Below are positions 51,619 to 60,132 of a stretch of DNA of 64,000 bases, piece by piece; within the stretch, counting starts at the first letter, position 1; each line of letters opens with the position of its first letter. The DNA lies in contig NZ_LKBT01000045.1 in the NCBI RefSeq assembly GCF_002699985.1, positions 1-64,000 on the forward strand, in the 5' to 3' direction. A program made the position numbers and the translations under genes. The stretch comes from Pseudomonas sp. ICMP 561 (lineage in GTDB: Bacteria > Pseudomonadota > Gammaproteobacteria > Pseudomonadales > Pseudomonadaceae). The notes beneath the pieces are model-generated. The model ran no database searches and was not told the origin of the DNA. It saw nothing but the letters and a program-made list of their open reading frames with translations.

Positions 51619-52407
51619 TCAGCCCAAGCTCACCATCAACGTCCCGCTTGCCACCAGCGTGGCATGCCCGCCGATCTTCACCCGATCCCCTTCCAGCCGA
51701 CAGAACAACGCCCCGCCACGTTCAGAACACTGGTAGGCATTGAGCACATCCTTGCCCAGTCGACCGGCCCAGTACGGAATCAATACACAGTGGGTCGAGC
51801 CGGTGACCGGGTCTTCAGGAATGCCAATTGCCGGAGCGAAATAGCGCGAAACGAAGTCAGCATGCTCACCCTTAGCGGTCACGATCACACCAGGCCAGGG
51901 CAACCGTGCCAGCGCCGCCATGTCAGGCGCGCATTCACGCACCGCCTGCTCGGACTCAAGCACCACCATCAACTCCGCCGAGCCCAGCGCATCAACAATA
52001 CTGGTGCCCAAGGCACGCTCAAGCTCAATGGTCACGCCGACCTCGTGAGGAATCATCGCCGGGAAGTCCAGCAGCAATAGCCCCTCCTCACGCGTGACGC
52101 TCAGAGCACCCGACTTGCTGAAAAAGTCGAGCTGCTCCGAAGGCTCATTGAAAACAGTAAACAGCACATGGGCAGCAGCCAGCGTCGCATGCCCACACAA
52201 CGGGACTTCAGTCTTGGGCGTGAACCAGCGGATGTGCCAACCGAGTGCCTCGCGGACCACGAACGCGGTTTCCGCGAGATTGTGTTCGGCGGCAATGCGC
52301 TGCATCAACTCATCAGCCAGCCATGCATCGAGGCGATAAACCATCGCCGGATTGCCACTGAACGGACGATCACTGAAGGCGTCGACCTGATGAAACTCGA
52401 GATACAT
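51619..52407 (-). CDS. PhzF family isomerase-like protein
   Basis: The 262-residue protein has the PhzF/diaminopimelate epimerase-like fold with the catalytic Glu46 (HNLAETAFV) and Gly-rich substrate loops (LCGHATLAAAH, EDPVTGSTHC). In PhzF this Glu drives isomerisation of a phenazine precursor, but no phenazine genes are present, and most family members act on unknown substrates. The start MYLEFHQVDAF at 52407 follows GGAG; an in-frame ATG further up is not supported. Confidence 0.9.
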   Translation of the reverse strand: MYLEFHQVDAFSDRPFSGNPAMVYRLDAWLADELMQRIAAEHNLAETAFVVREALGWHIRWFTPKTEVPLCGHATLAAAHVLFTVFNEPSEQLDFFSKSGALSVTREEGLLLLDFPAMIPHEVGVTIELERALGTSIVDALGSAELMVVLESEQAVRECAPDMAALARLPWPGVIVTAKGEHADFVSRYFAPAIGIPEDPVTGSTHCVLIPYWAGRLGKDVLNAYQCSERGGALFCRLEGDRVKIGGHATLVASGTLMVSLG

Positions 52408-52486
52408 AAGTGATGCTCCAGTGCGATTGAAAGCCTTGGTTACTCTGGCCAAACAAAATGCAAACCAGTGAATTGGAATGCATTTC

Positions 52487-52558
52487 TGTAGGAGCTGCCG
52501 CAGGCTGCGAAGCGTTCATCCTGACACACCGCTATCGCAGCCTTCGGCAGCTCCTACA
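52487..52558. repeat. REP-like inverted pair (GCTGCCGAAGGCTGCGA family)
   Basis: The arms TGTAGGAGCTGCCGCAGG and CCTTCGGCAGCTCCTACA face each other. One position differs between the arms. Confidence 0.83.
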
Positions 52559-52645
52559 GATTCTTTGACTGCCGCGAACCTGGCGGCAATTATTGAAATT
52601 CTTCCGTAGGTGAGTTGCGTGCAGCTACAAAGCAGAGAACTGCTT

Positions 52646-53116
52646 TCAGCCACGCCCGACTGGCGCAAACATCGCGCCGGTATGTTCAGCAAGTGCCTTC
52701 GGCGCCAGTTCTACTTCAAGACCGCGCCGCCCGGCACTGACGTAAATCGTCGCGAACTGCTCGGCGCTTTGATCAATAAACGTACGCAGTCGCTTCTTCT
52801 GGCCTAGCGGACTGATACCGCCCAGCAAATAACCGGTTGATCGTTGCGCTGCAGCCGGATCGGCCATTTCGGTTTTCTTGGCCTTCGCAGCGGTTGCCAA
52901 CGCCTTGAGGTCCAGGGTGCCAACAACCGGCACCACAGCGACCAGCAATTCACCTTTTTCAGTACTTGCCAGCAGTGTCTTGAATACCTGCGCCGGTTCG
53001 AGGCCCAACTTCTCCGCCGCCTCAAGGCCATAAGAGGCAGCTTTCGGGTCATGTTCGTAACTGTGTATACGGTGTTCAGCGCGAACTTTTTTCAACAGAT
53101 CCAGTGCAGGTGTCAT
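52646..53116 (-). CDS. ybaK: Cys-tRNA(Pro) deacylase YbaK/EbsC
   Basis: The 156-residue protein hydrolyses mischarged Cys-tRNA(Pro). It shows the YbaK/ProX domain: MTPALDLLKKVRAEHRIHSY at the start, VFKTLLASTEKGELLVAVVP in the middle, and TGYLLGGISPLGQKKRLRTF, which carries the family's Gly/Lys substrate-binding signature. The start at 53116 gives the canonical N-terminus; an upstream ATG adds 9 unconserved residues. Confidence 0.94.
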   Translation of the reverse strand: MTPALDLLKKVRAEHRIHSYEHDPKAASYGLEAAEKLGLEPAQVFKTLLASTEKGELLVAVVPVVGTLDLKALATAAKAKKTEMADPAAAQRSTGYLLGGISPLGQKKRLRTFIDQSAEQFATIYVSAGRRGLEVELAPKALAEHTGAMFAPVGRG

Positions 53117-53330
53117 ACAGCGCTCCAAGGCCAGGGCGACCATTACTGGTGGATTATTCTAGGCGATCAACCGCCTGTACACCCCGCGATTACTGGGCAG
53201 GACGTGAAATGCTCGAAAAAATCAAAGAAGGTGTACACAACCCCGATCAATACGCGTAAAAAGCCCTGCGCCTGCCAGTGCCCACACGTTCGGTTCCACC
53301 CTCAATCACATTCGTTCCTGTTTATTTTTT

Positions 53331-53364
53331 TTCGTTTGCGAATATTCACTGGAACTTTAGTTCC
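53331..53364 (+). promoter_or_regulatory. Candidate GlpR operator of glpF
   Basis: The inverted repeat TTCG-TTTG-CGAA is close to TTCGT/GAACA elements found before glpD. GGAACTTTAGTTCC is a perfect 14-base palindrome 8 bases later. Their closeness to the glycerol genes suggests GlpR binding, but I have no verified consensus for this genus at hand. Confidence 0.45.
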
Positions 53365-53451
53365 ATTTAAGGTCGAATCCAGAGGTCGAGGATGGGGTTT
53401 CCTCGAGCTCGTTAAAAGACGCGCACTGGTGGATTTCACACAGAGCCGCAC

Positions 53452-53463
53452 AAGAACAAAAAA
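53452..53463 (+). promoter_or_regulatory. Candidate Hfq/Crc A-rich site at the glpF ribosome binding site
   Basis: AAGAACAAAAAA reads as four ARN triplets, the pattern the Hfq distal face binds with Crc in Pseudomonas. It directly abuts the GAGG ribosome binding site. If bound, glycerol uptake would be silenced when preferred carbon sources are present. Confidence 0.5.
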
Positions 53464-53472
53464 GAGGTTTAC

Positions 53473-54339
53473 ATGACGAATGCACTGCAAGAACCAACGC
53501 TGAAAGGTCAATGCGTGGCCGAATTCATGGGCACCGCCCTGATGATTTTTTTCGGTACCGGCTGTGTCGCAGCGCTCAAGGTTGCGGGTGCCACGTTCGG
53601 GCTTTGGGAAATCAGCATCATCTGGGGCCTGGCAGTCGCCATGGCTATCTATCTGAGCGCAGGTGTTTCAGGCGCGCACCTCAATCCGGCAGTCAGCATC
53701 GCGCTGAGTATTTTTGCCGGTTTTGAAAAACGAAAACTACCCTTCTACATAGCCGCACAAATCGCAGGTGCCTTTTGCGGTGCCGGTCTGGTTTATCTGC
53801 TGTACACCAGCCTGTTCTTCGAATTCGAACAAACGCATCAGATGATTCGTGGTTCAGTTGCCAGCCTTGAACTCGCCTCAGCATTTTCCACTTACCCTAA
53901 CCCGGCCATTTCCGTAGGTCAGGCTGCACTGGTGGAATGTGTAATCACGGCGATTCTGATGTGCGTCATCATGTCCCTGACTGACGACAACAACGGCCTG
54001 CCCCGCGGCGCACTCGCGCCTCTGCTGATCGGTTTGCTGGTTGCTCTGATTGGCGCCTCGACTGCTCCACTCACTGGCTTCGCGATGAATCCGGCCCGGG
54101 ATTTTGGTCCTAAACTGATGACATTCCTCGCGGGCTGGGATGAAGTCGCGTTTACCGGTGGCCGTGACATACCGTATTTTCTGATTCCGATTTTCGCGCC
54201 GATTCTTGGTGCGTGCCTCGGTGCCGCTGGCTATCGTGCGCTGATTGCGCGCCATCTGCCACGCGCCGTTCCTGCTGTAGAGACTGTGGCTGTAAAAGAC
54301 GCTGACGTTGTTCCAGGCAAAGCCCAGATTTCATCCTGA
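53473..54339 (+). CDS. glpF: Glycerol uptake facilitator GlpF
   Basis: The 288-residue aquaglyceroporin has six membrane helices and the two NPA boxes (AHLNPAVSIAL and FAMNPARDFG) that form the glycerol channel. The Arg after the second NPA is the selectivity Arg. The C-terminal end has about 30 extra residues. It starts the glpF-glpK-glpR run, with glpK 49 bases downstream. Confidence 0.96.
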   Translation: MTNALQEPTLKGQCVAEFMGTALMIFFGTGCVAALKVAGATFGLWEISIIWGLAVAMAIYLSAGVSGAHLNPAVSIALSIFAGFEKRKLPFYIAAQIAGAFCGAGLVYLLYTSLFFEFEQTHQMIRGSVASLELASAFSTYPNPAISVGQAALVECVITAILMCVIMSLTDDNNGLPRGALAPLLIGLLVALIGASTAPLTGFAMNPARDFGPKLMTFLAGWDEVAFTGGRDIPYFLIPIFAPILGACLGAAGYRALIARHLPRAVPAVETVAVKDADVVPGKAQISS

Positions 54340-54388
54340 ATCTCGCGCGTCTGCTTTTAACTTCACCCATTAGCACAAGGCAATCGAC

Positions 54389-55894
54389 ATGACCGACTCA
54401 CAGAACAAGAACTACATCATTGCCCTCGATCAGGGCACGACCAGCTCTCGTGCAATCATTTTTGACCGCGACGCCAATGTCGTCAGCACCGCGCAAAGCG
54501 AATTCGTTCAGCACTACCCTCAAGCGGGTTGGGTTGAACATGATCCTATGGAGATCTTCGCCACTCAAACCGCGTGCATGACCAAAGCACTGGCTCAGGC
54601 TGATCTGCACCACAATCAGATTGCCGCCATCGGTATCACCAACCAGCGTGAAACCACGGTTATCTGGGAAAAGGAAACCGGTCGCCCTATTTATAATGCC
54701 ATCGTCTGGCAGTGCCGCCGCAGTACCGAAATCTGCCAGCAGCTCAAGCGCGACGGCATGGAAGAGTACATCAAGGACACCACTGGCCTGGTGATCGACC
54801 CGTACTTCTCGGGCACCAAGGTCAAGTGGATCCTCGACCACGTTGAAGGCAGCCGCGAACGCGCCCGCAAAGGCGAGCTGATGTTCGGCACCATTGATAG
54901 CTGGCTGATCTGGAAATTCACTGGCGGCAAGGTGCACGTCACCGACTACACCAACGCATCACGCACCATGCTGTTCAACATCCACACCCTGGAATGGGAT
55001 CAGCGCATGCTCGACGTGCTGGATATCCCGCGTGAGATGCTCCCGGAAGTAAAAAGCTCGTCCGAGGTTTATGGTCAGAGCAAAAGCGGTATTCCGATTG
55101 CCGGTATCGCGGGTGATCAGCAGGCTGCGCTGTTCGGCCAGATGTGCGTCGAGCCAGGCCAGGCCAAAAACACTTATGGCACCGGCTGCTTCCTGTTGAT
55201 GAACACCGGCAAGAAAGCCGTGAAGTCCGCCCACGGCATGCTGACCACCATCGGTTGCGGTCCGCGTGGCGAAGTGGCTTACGCTCTGGAAGGCGCTGTG
55301 TTCAACGGCGGTTCGACGGTGCAATGGCTGCGTGACGAGCTGAAAATCATCACCGATGCCGTCGACACCGAATACTTCGCGGGCAAGGTCAAGGACAGCA
55401 ACGGCGTTTATCTGGTGCCGGCGTTTACCGGCCTGGGCGCTCCGTACTGGGACCCGTATGCCCGTGGTGCATTGTTCGGCCTGACACGCGGCGTGAAAGT
55501 CGATCACATCATCCGCGCAGCGCTGGAGTCCATCGCCTACCAGACCCGCGACGTTCTGGACGCCATGCAGCAAGACTCGGGCGAACGCCTGAAATCCCTG
55601 CGGGTTGACGGTGGCGCAGTGGCTAACAACTTCCTCATGCAGTTCCAGGCCGACATTCTCGGCACTACGGTCGAGCGCCCGAAAATGCGCGAAACCACTG
55701 CATTGGGTGCCGCCTATCTGGCCGGTCTGGCCATTGGTTTCTGGAGCAGCCTGGACGAACTGAAGAACAAGGCGGTTATTGAGCGCGAATTCGAGCCGCA
55801 ATGTGCCGAAGAAGAGAAGGAAAAGCTCTACGCGGGTTGGCAGAAGGCCGTAGCCCGCACCCGCGACTGGGAACCGCACGACAACAACGACTAA
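54389..55894 (+). CDS. glpK: Glycerol kinase
   Basis: The enzyme phosphorylates glycerol to glycerol 3-phosphate and traps it in the cell. The 501-residue protein shows the FGGY kinase layout: ALDQGTTSSRAIIFD at the N-terminus, the substrate segments QRETTVIWEKETG and GTIDSWLIW, and the ATP-site segments GDQQAALFGQ and LRVDGGAVANNFLMQ. It follows glpF in the operon and precedes the repressor gene. Confidence 0.98.
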   Translation: MTDSQNKNYIIALDQGTTSSRAIIFDRDANVVSTAQSEFVQHYPQAGWVEHDPMEIFATQTACMTKALAQADLHHNQIAAIGITNQRETTVIWEKETGRPIYNAIVWQCRRSTEICQQLKRDGMEEYIKDTTGLVIDPYFSGTKVKWILDHVEGSRERARKGELMFGTIDSWLIWKFTGGKVHVTDYTNASRTMLFNIHTLEWDQRMLDVLDIPREMLPEVKSSSEVYGQSKSGIPIAGIAGDQQAALFGQMCVEPGQAKNTYGTGCFLLMNTGKKAVKSAHGMLTTIGCGPRGEVAYALEGAVFNGGSTVQWLRDELKIITDAVDTEYFAGKVKDSNGVYLVPAFTGLGAPYWDPYARGALFGLTRGVKVDHIIRAALESIAYQTRDVLDAMQQDSGERLKSLRVDGGAVANNFLMQFQADILGTTVERPKMRETTALGAAYLAGLAIGFWSSLDELKNKAVIEREFEPQCAEEEKEKLYAGWQKAVARTRDWEPHDNND

Positions 55895-56003
55895 CGGTTA
55901 CGCTTGCGACGGAGTGGCAGGATCATAGCTTTCGAGTTTCCGGCTGACAGGCAGTACATGCCTGCGGCATCATGGACGCCATTTGGCAGCCTGAAGGACA
56001 CTC

Positions 56004-56012
56004 AACAAAAAT
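56004..56012 (+). promoter_or_regulatory. Candidate Hfq/Crc A-rich site at the glpR start codon
   Basis: AACAAAAAT reads as three ARN triplets and runs into the ATG at 56011. It is a weaker candidate than the glpF site, but has the same position relative to translation start. Confidence 0.35.
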
Positions 56013-56766
56013 GAACCTGCCTCCCCGTCAACAGCAAATCCTCGAGCTGGTCCGTGAACGCGGCTATGTCAGCATCGAGGAAATGGCCACGCTATTCGTT
56101 GTAACCCCTCAGACTATCCGCCGCGATATCAATCAGCTTGCGGAATCGAACCTGTTGCGCCGCTACCACGGTGGCGCAGCTTATGACTCGAGCATTGAAA
56201 ACACCGCTTACGCCATGCGTGCGGATCAGATGCGCGACGAGAAACAACGCATCGGCGAAGCCATTGCCGCGCAAATTCCCGATCACGCGTCGATATTCAT
56301 CAACATCGGTACGACCACCGAGTCGATCGCCCGCGCCCTGCTCAATCACAACAACCTGAAAATCATCACCAACAATCTGCACGTCGCCTCGATGCTCAGC
56401 GCCAAAGAGGATTTCGATGTCCTGCTGGCGGGCGGCAACGTGCGTCGTGACGGTGGTGTGATGGGTCAGGCAAGCGTGGACTTCATCAACCAGTTCAAAG
56501 TCGATTTCGCGCTGGTGGGCATCAGCGGGATTGATGAAGACGGCAGTCTGCTGGATTTCGATTATCAGGAAGTACGCGTCTCCCAGGCGATCATTGCCAA
56601 CGCCCGGCAAGTCATTCTGGCTGCCGACTCCAGCAAGTTCGGCCGCAACGCCATGGTTCGCCTGGGGCCGATCACCCTGATCGACTGCCTGGTAACCGAC
56701 CAGGCCCCGGCTCCCGCACTGGTGCAGTTGCTGGCGCAGAACAAGATTCGGCTGGAAGTGGTTTAG
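56011..56766 (+). CDS. glpR: Glycerol-3-phosphate regulon repressor GlpR (DeoR family)
   Basis: The 251-residue protein has an N-terminal DeoR-type winged HTH (ILELVRERGYVSIEEMATLF, then VTPQTIRRDINQL) and a C-terminal sugar-phosphate-binding domain (FINIGTTTESIARAL, then LAADSSKFGRNAMV). Glycerol 3-phosphate should be the inducer. The start MNLPPRQQQILE at 56011 was preferred over an ATG 13 codons upstream. It probably represses glpFK and glpD. Confidence 0.94.
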   Translation: MNLPPRQQQILELVRERGYVSIEEMATLFVVTPQTIRRDINQLAESNLLRRYHGGAAYDSSIENTAYAMRADQMRDEKQRIGEAIAAQIPDHASIFINIGTTTESIARALLNHNNLKIITNNLHVASMLSAKEDFDVLLAGGNVRRDGGVMGQASVDFINQFKVDFALVGISGIDEDGSLLDFDYQEVRVSQAIIANARQVILAADSSKFGRNAMVRLGPITLIDCLVTDQAPAPALVQLLAQNKIRLEVV

Positions 56767-56794
56767 AGCCAATCGCGCTTCGAAAGTCATATCC

Positions 56795-56884
56795 GTAGGA
56801 CCGGCTTTAGCCGGGAGGGCCGTGGTTCTGCCAAAGAAGATTTAGCGAACAGCCCAAAGCCCTCCCGGCTAAAGCCGGTCCTAC
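56795..56884. repeat. REP-like inverted pair (ACCGGCTTTAGCCGGGAG family)
   Basis: The arms GTAGGACCGGCTTTAGCCGG and CCGGCTAAAGCCGGTCCTAC are perfectly complementary, between glpR and glpD. Confidence 0.87.
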
Positions 56885-56990
56885 GGGTTTCCTGTGCCAT
56901 CCCACCATGTTCACTTTTGTTCCTTTCTCTCTTCCCGATCAGTATTTTCAATGATAACTGACTGGAAGCCCCTGCGTTATTGAGCTATGA

Positions 56991-57033
56991 TTTTCGTAAA
57001 TGAACATTAATGTTCGAATTCGTTATCCGAACA
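56991..57033 (+). promoter_or_regulatory. Candidate GlpR operator cluster before glpD
   Basis: TTCGTAAATGAACA (56993-57006) and TTCGTTATCCGAACA (57019-57033) are similar direct elements. Between them lies the perfect palindrome GAACATTAATGTTC (57002-57015). TGTTCG (57011-57016) and CGAACA (57028-57033) form a second inverted repeat. The cluster sits 20-60 bases before the glpD start and is the likely repressor site. Confidence 0.55.
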
Positions 57034-57053
57034 ATAAACTCAGGAGGCCACCG

Positions 57054-58592
57054 ATGCCCCATTCCAACCTGTCTACGCCGCCACTTTCCGAGGTCTATGA
57101 CATCGCCGTCATCGGTGGTGGGATCAATGGTGTCGGGATCGCAGCGGATGCCTCCGGTCGCGGTCTGTCAGTTTTTCTGTGTGAAAAAGACGACCTGGCC
57201 AGCCATACCTCTTCTGCCAGCAGCAAATTGATCCACGGTGGCCTGCGCTACCTGGAACATTACGAATTTCGACTGGTGCGTGAAGCATTGGCAGAACGTG
57301 AAGTGCTGTTGGCCAAGGCGCCACACATCGTCAAGCCGATGCGCTTTGTGCTGCCACACCGCCCACACTTGCGCCCTGCGTGGATGATTCGCGCCGGTCT
57401 GTTCCTTTATGACCACCTGGGCAAGCGCGAGAAGCTGCCGGGTTCGCGCAGCTTGCGTTTCGGCAGCGACAGCCCGCTGAAATCGAACATCACTCATGGT
57501 TTCGAATATTCGGATTGCTGGGTCGACGACGCCCGTCTCGTAGTGCTCAACGCCATGGCCGCCCGTGAACAAGGCGCGCACATTCACACCCAGACGCGTT
57601 GCCTGAATGCCCGCCGTACCAACGGCCTGTGGCACCTGCACATGGAGCGCGCCGATGGCACGCTGTTTTCGATCCGTGCCAAGGCGCTGGTCAATGCTGC
57701 CGGCCCATGGGTTGCCAAGTTCATTCGTGACGACCTGAAGCTGGATTCGCCGTACGGCATCCGCCTGATTCAGGGCAGTCACCTGATCGTGCCGAAACTG
57801 TATGAGGGCGAAAACGCGTTCATCCTTCAGAACGAAGACCAGCGCATCGTGTTCGCAATTCCTTATATGGAGCGCTTCACCATCGTCGGCACCACGGATC
57901 GCGAGTACCAAGGCGACCCGAACAAGGTCGAGATCACCGACGGCGAGATGGACTACATGCTCAAAGTGGCCAACGACCACTTCAAGAAGCAACTGAGCCG
58001 CGATGACGTTCTCAGCACATGGTCCGGCGTTCGTCCGCTGTGCAACGACGAGTCTGACAACCCTTCAGCCATCACCCGCGACTACACCCTGTCGCTGTCA
58101 GGTGGTGCTGATGAAGCACCAATCCTGTCGGTGTTCGGCGGCAAGCTGACCACCTATCGCAAGCTGGCAGAGTCGGCGATGGCGCAACTGGCTCCGTTCT
58201 TCAAGCAGATGAAGCCAAGCTGGACAGCCAAATCCAGTCTTCCCGGTGGCGAAGACATGACCACTCCAGCGGAGCTGGCCAACCAGTTGGTCAGCCGTTT
58301 TGGCTGGCTACCAGGCGAAATCGCGCAGCGCTGGTCTCGCACTTACGGGAGCCGCACCTGGCGCCTGCTGGAAGGCGTGCAGAGCATTGCCGATCTGGGC
58401 GATCACCTGGGCGCGGGCTTGTACACCCGGGAAGTCGACTACCTGTGCAGCACCGAATGGGCAACGACTGCTGATGACATTCTGTGGCGCCGCAGCAAAC
58501 TCGGCCTGTTCATGACCGCTGAAGAGCGCGAAGGCGTTCAGCAGTATCTGGACACCGTGGCGCGTAACAAAGGTGCTATCGCAGCGGCTTGA
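57054..58592 (+). CDS. glpD: Aerobic glycerol-3-phosphate dehydrogenase
   Basis: The 512-residue membrane-associated flavoenzyme oxidises glycerol 3-phosphate to dihydroxyacetone phosphate and feeds ubiquinone. The FAD-binding motif is DIAVIGGGINGVGIAADASG near residue 14. The family signature SSKLIHGGLRYLEHYEF follows, with FGGKLTTYRKLAE later. The start at 57054 is supported by CAGGAGG; an ATG at 57000 adds 18 residues within the operator cluster and is unlikely. Confidence 0.97.
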   Translation: MPHSNLSTPPLSEVYDIAVIGGGINGVGIAADASGRGLSVFLCEKDDLASHTSSASSKLIHGGLRYLEHYEFRLVREALAEREVLLAKAPHIVKPMRFVLPHRPHLRPAWMIRAGLFLYDHLGKREKLPGSRSLRFGSDSPLKSNITHGFEYSDCWVDDARLVVLNAMAAREQGAHIHTQTRCLNARRTNGLWHLHMERADGTLFSIRAKALVNAAGPWVAKFIRDDLKLDSPYGIRLIQGSHLIVPKLYEGENAFILQNEDQRIVFAIPYMERFTIVGTTDREYQGDPNKVEITDGEMDYMLKVANDHFKKQLSRDDVLSTWSGVRPLCNDESDNPSAITRDYTLSLSGGADEAPILSVFGGKLTTYRKLAESAMAQLAPFFKQMKPSWTAKSSLPGGEDMTTPAELANQLVSRFGWLPGEIAQRWSRTYGSRTWRLLEGVQSIADLGDHLGAGLYTREVDYLCSTEWATTADDILWRRSKLGLFMTAEEREGVQQYLDTVARNKGAIAAA

Positions 58593-58676
58593 TATTCACG
58601 ATCCGCTCCAGTAATCGGGCAGCATATAGGACCCGTGGGAGATTCTATGTTTGCCTGCAAGCGTGCTCTTGATCTT

Positions 58677-58765
58677 GTAGGACCGGCTTTAGCCGGGAGA
58701 GCGGTATGTCGCCAAAGAAAATTTAGTGAACATACCGACTTCCTCCCGGCTAAAGCCGGTCCTAC
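58677..58765. repeat. REP-like inverted pair (ACCGGCTTTAGCCGGGAG family)
   Basis: The arms GTAGGACCGGCTTTAGCCGG and CCGGCTAAAGCCGGTCCTAC are perfectly complementary. A second pair follows at once. Confidence 0.87.
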
Positions 58766-58782
58766 GGGACTGCGTGAGTTCT

Positions 58783-58896
58783 GTGGGAACGAGGCTTGCC
58801 CGGGATAAGGGCGACGCGGTTTATCAGATAGGCCGCGGTGCTTGCATCGCGGGCAAGCCCACAGGTTATGGTGTGATCCCGCGATTCGCTCCCACG
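58783..58896. repeat. Degenerate composite REP element
   Basis: The left arm GTGGGAACGAGGCTTGCCCG faces CGGGCAAGCCCAC and a further half-arm TTCGCTCCCAC. It looks like a worn composite of two families, with G replacing T or A in the outer arm. Confidence 0.6.
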
Positions 58897-58924
58897 GGTT
58901 CTGCATTTCTACCGCCAGTGCCCA

Positions 58925-58938
58925 TTCGGATTTCCGAA
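58925..58938 (+). promoter_or_regulatory. Upstream activating site for AauR (perfect)
   Basis: TTCGGATTTCCGAA is a perfect TTCGG-N4-CCGAA palindrome. From memory this is the motif reported upstream of AauR-controlled acidic amino acid genes in P. putida. It lies about 110 bases before the sigma-54 promoter, a normal enhancer distance. Confidence 0.75.
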
Positions 58939-58955
58939 CACCTCTCCCCCATTAG

Positions 58956-58969
58956 TTCGGCATCCCGGA
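58956..58969 (+). promoter_or_regulatory. Second, imperfect AauR-type site
   Basis: TTCGGCATCCCGGA matches TTCGG-N4-CCGAA except for one base. It lies 31 bases after the perfect site, about three helical turns, so both would face the same side of the DNA. Confidence 0.5.
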
Positions 58970-59046
58970 CGCCCGCCTCTCCCCCGCCTGGATCACACCC
59001 GGATTTATCCTCTTATAAATCAGCCAGTTAACCTCTATAAACCAGC

Positions 59047-59063
59047 TTGGCACGCCTCCTGCT
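59047..59063 (+). promoter_or_regulatory. Sigma-54 promoter of aatJ
   Basis: TTGGCACGCCTCCTGCT carries the -24 GG and -12 GC with exactly 10 bases between and matches TGGCACG at the -24 element. Transcription would begin about 12-15 bases after it, leaving a leader of about 110 bases before aatJ. Confidence 0.85.
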
Positions 59064-59187
59064 CTGTAATAAGCAGTCGATTGCTTCGACCGTAGCCTGT
59101 CTTCTGTCGGCCGCCGTTGAAGCATGGACCGAAGAGGCGGCCGCCAGGTAGCAGGCCCCATAAAAAAAATAATTCGAGGTATAACCG

Positions 59188-60102
59188 ATGCGCATCGTTC
59201 CCCATCTTCTGGGCGCAGCAATCGCTGCTGCTCTGATCAGCTCTCCAGTTTCTGCCGCCGAATTGACCGGCACCCTGAAGAAAATCAAAGAGTCCGGCAC
59301 CATCACCCTCGGTCACCGCGACGCTTCGATCCCTTTCTCCTACATCGCTGATGCTTCCGGCGTGCCGGTGGGTTACTCCCACGACATCCAGCTGAAAATC
59401 GTTGAAGCCATCAAGAAAGACCTGGACATGCCGGACCTGAAGGTCAAGTACAACCTGGTCACTTCGCAAACCCGTATCCCGCTGGTGCAGAACGGCACCG
59501 TCGACGTTGAATGTGGTTCGACCACCAACAACGTCGAGCGTCAGCAACAGGTCGACTTCTCGGTCGGCATCTTCGAAATCGGTACCCGTCTGTTGTCCAA
59601 AGCAACTTCGGAATACAAGGATTTCGATAACCTGAAAGGCAAGAACGTCGTGACCACCGCGGGCACCACGTCCGAGCGCATCCTCAAGTCCATGAACGCT
59701 GACAAGCAAATGGGCATGAACGTGATCTCGGCCAAAGACCACGGCGAATCCTTCCAGATGCTGGAATCGGGTCGTGCAGTGGCATTCATGATGGACGACG
59801 CCTTGCTGGCCGGTGAAATGGCCAAGGCCAAGAAGCCGACTGACTGGGCTGTAACCGGTACCCCTCAGTCGTACGAAATCTACGGCTGCATGGTGCGTAA
59901 AGGCGACGAGCCGTTCAAGAAAGCTGTCGATGACGCCATCGTTGCGACCTACAAGTCGGGCGAGATCAACAAGATCTACGAAAAGTGGTTCCAGGCTCCA
60001 ATCCCGCCAAAAGGCCTGAACCTGAACTTCCCGATGAGCGACGAGCTGAAAAAACTGATCGCCGAACCGACTGACAAAGCGGCAGACGACAAAAAGGCCT
60101 AA
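59188..60102 (+). CDS. aatJ: Glutamate/aspartate ABC transporter, periplasmic binding protein AatJ
   Basis: The 304-residue protein has a signal peptide cut after SPVSA (about residue 23) and the GltI/AatJ family pattern: ESGTITLGHRDASIPFSYIA, DVECGSTTNNVERQQQVDFS, and AVAFMMDDALLAGEMA. It binds glutamate and aspartate. GAGG precedes the ATG. The gene is under a sigma-54 promoter with AauR-type sites. A hairpin separates it from the permease genes. Confidence 0.95.
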   Translation: MRIVPHLLGAAIAAALISSPVSAAELTGTLKKIKESGTITLGHRDASIPFSYIADASGVPVGYSHDIQLKIVEAIKKDLDMPDLKVKYNLVTSQTRIPLVQNGTVDVECGSTTNNVERQQQVDFSVGIFEIGTRLLSKATSEYKDFDNLKGKNVVTTAGTTSERILKSMNADKQMGMNVISAKDHGESFQMLESGRAVAFMMDDALLAGEMAKAKKPTDWAVTGTPQSYEIYGCMVRKGDEPFKKAVDDAIVATYKSGEINKIYEKWFQAPIPPKGLNLNFPMSDELKKLIAEPTDKAADDKKA

Positions 60103-60132
60103 GCGCCGATTACCCACTCGTCAATAAAACAG

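Larger units (their letters stand above)
53117..53472. other. Divergent region between ybaK and glpF with candidate GlpR sites
   Basis: There is no gene in these 356 bases. The right half holds TTCG-TTTG-CGAA (53331-53342), the perfect palindrome GGAACTTTAGTTCC (53351-53364) and an A-rich motif at the glpF ribosome binding site. The glpF promoter must lie here. Confidence 0.6.
58593..59187. other. Intergenic region with REP elements and aatJ control region
   Basis: The left 300 bases hold two REP pairs of different families. The right half holds two enhancer-like sites and a sigma-54 promoter for aatJ. I see no gene. Confidence 0.75.
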
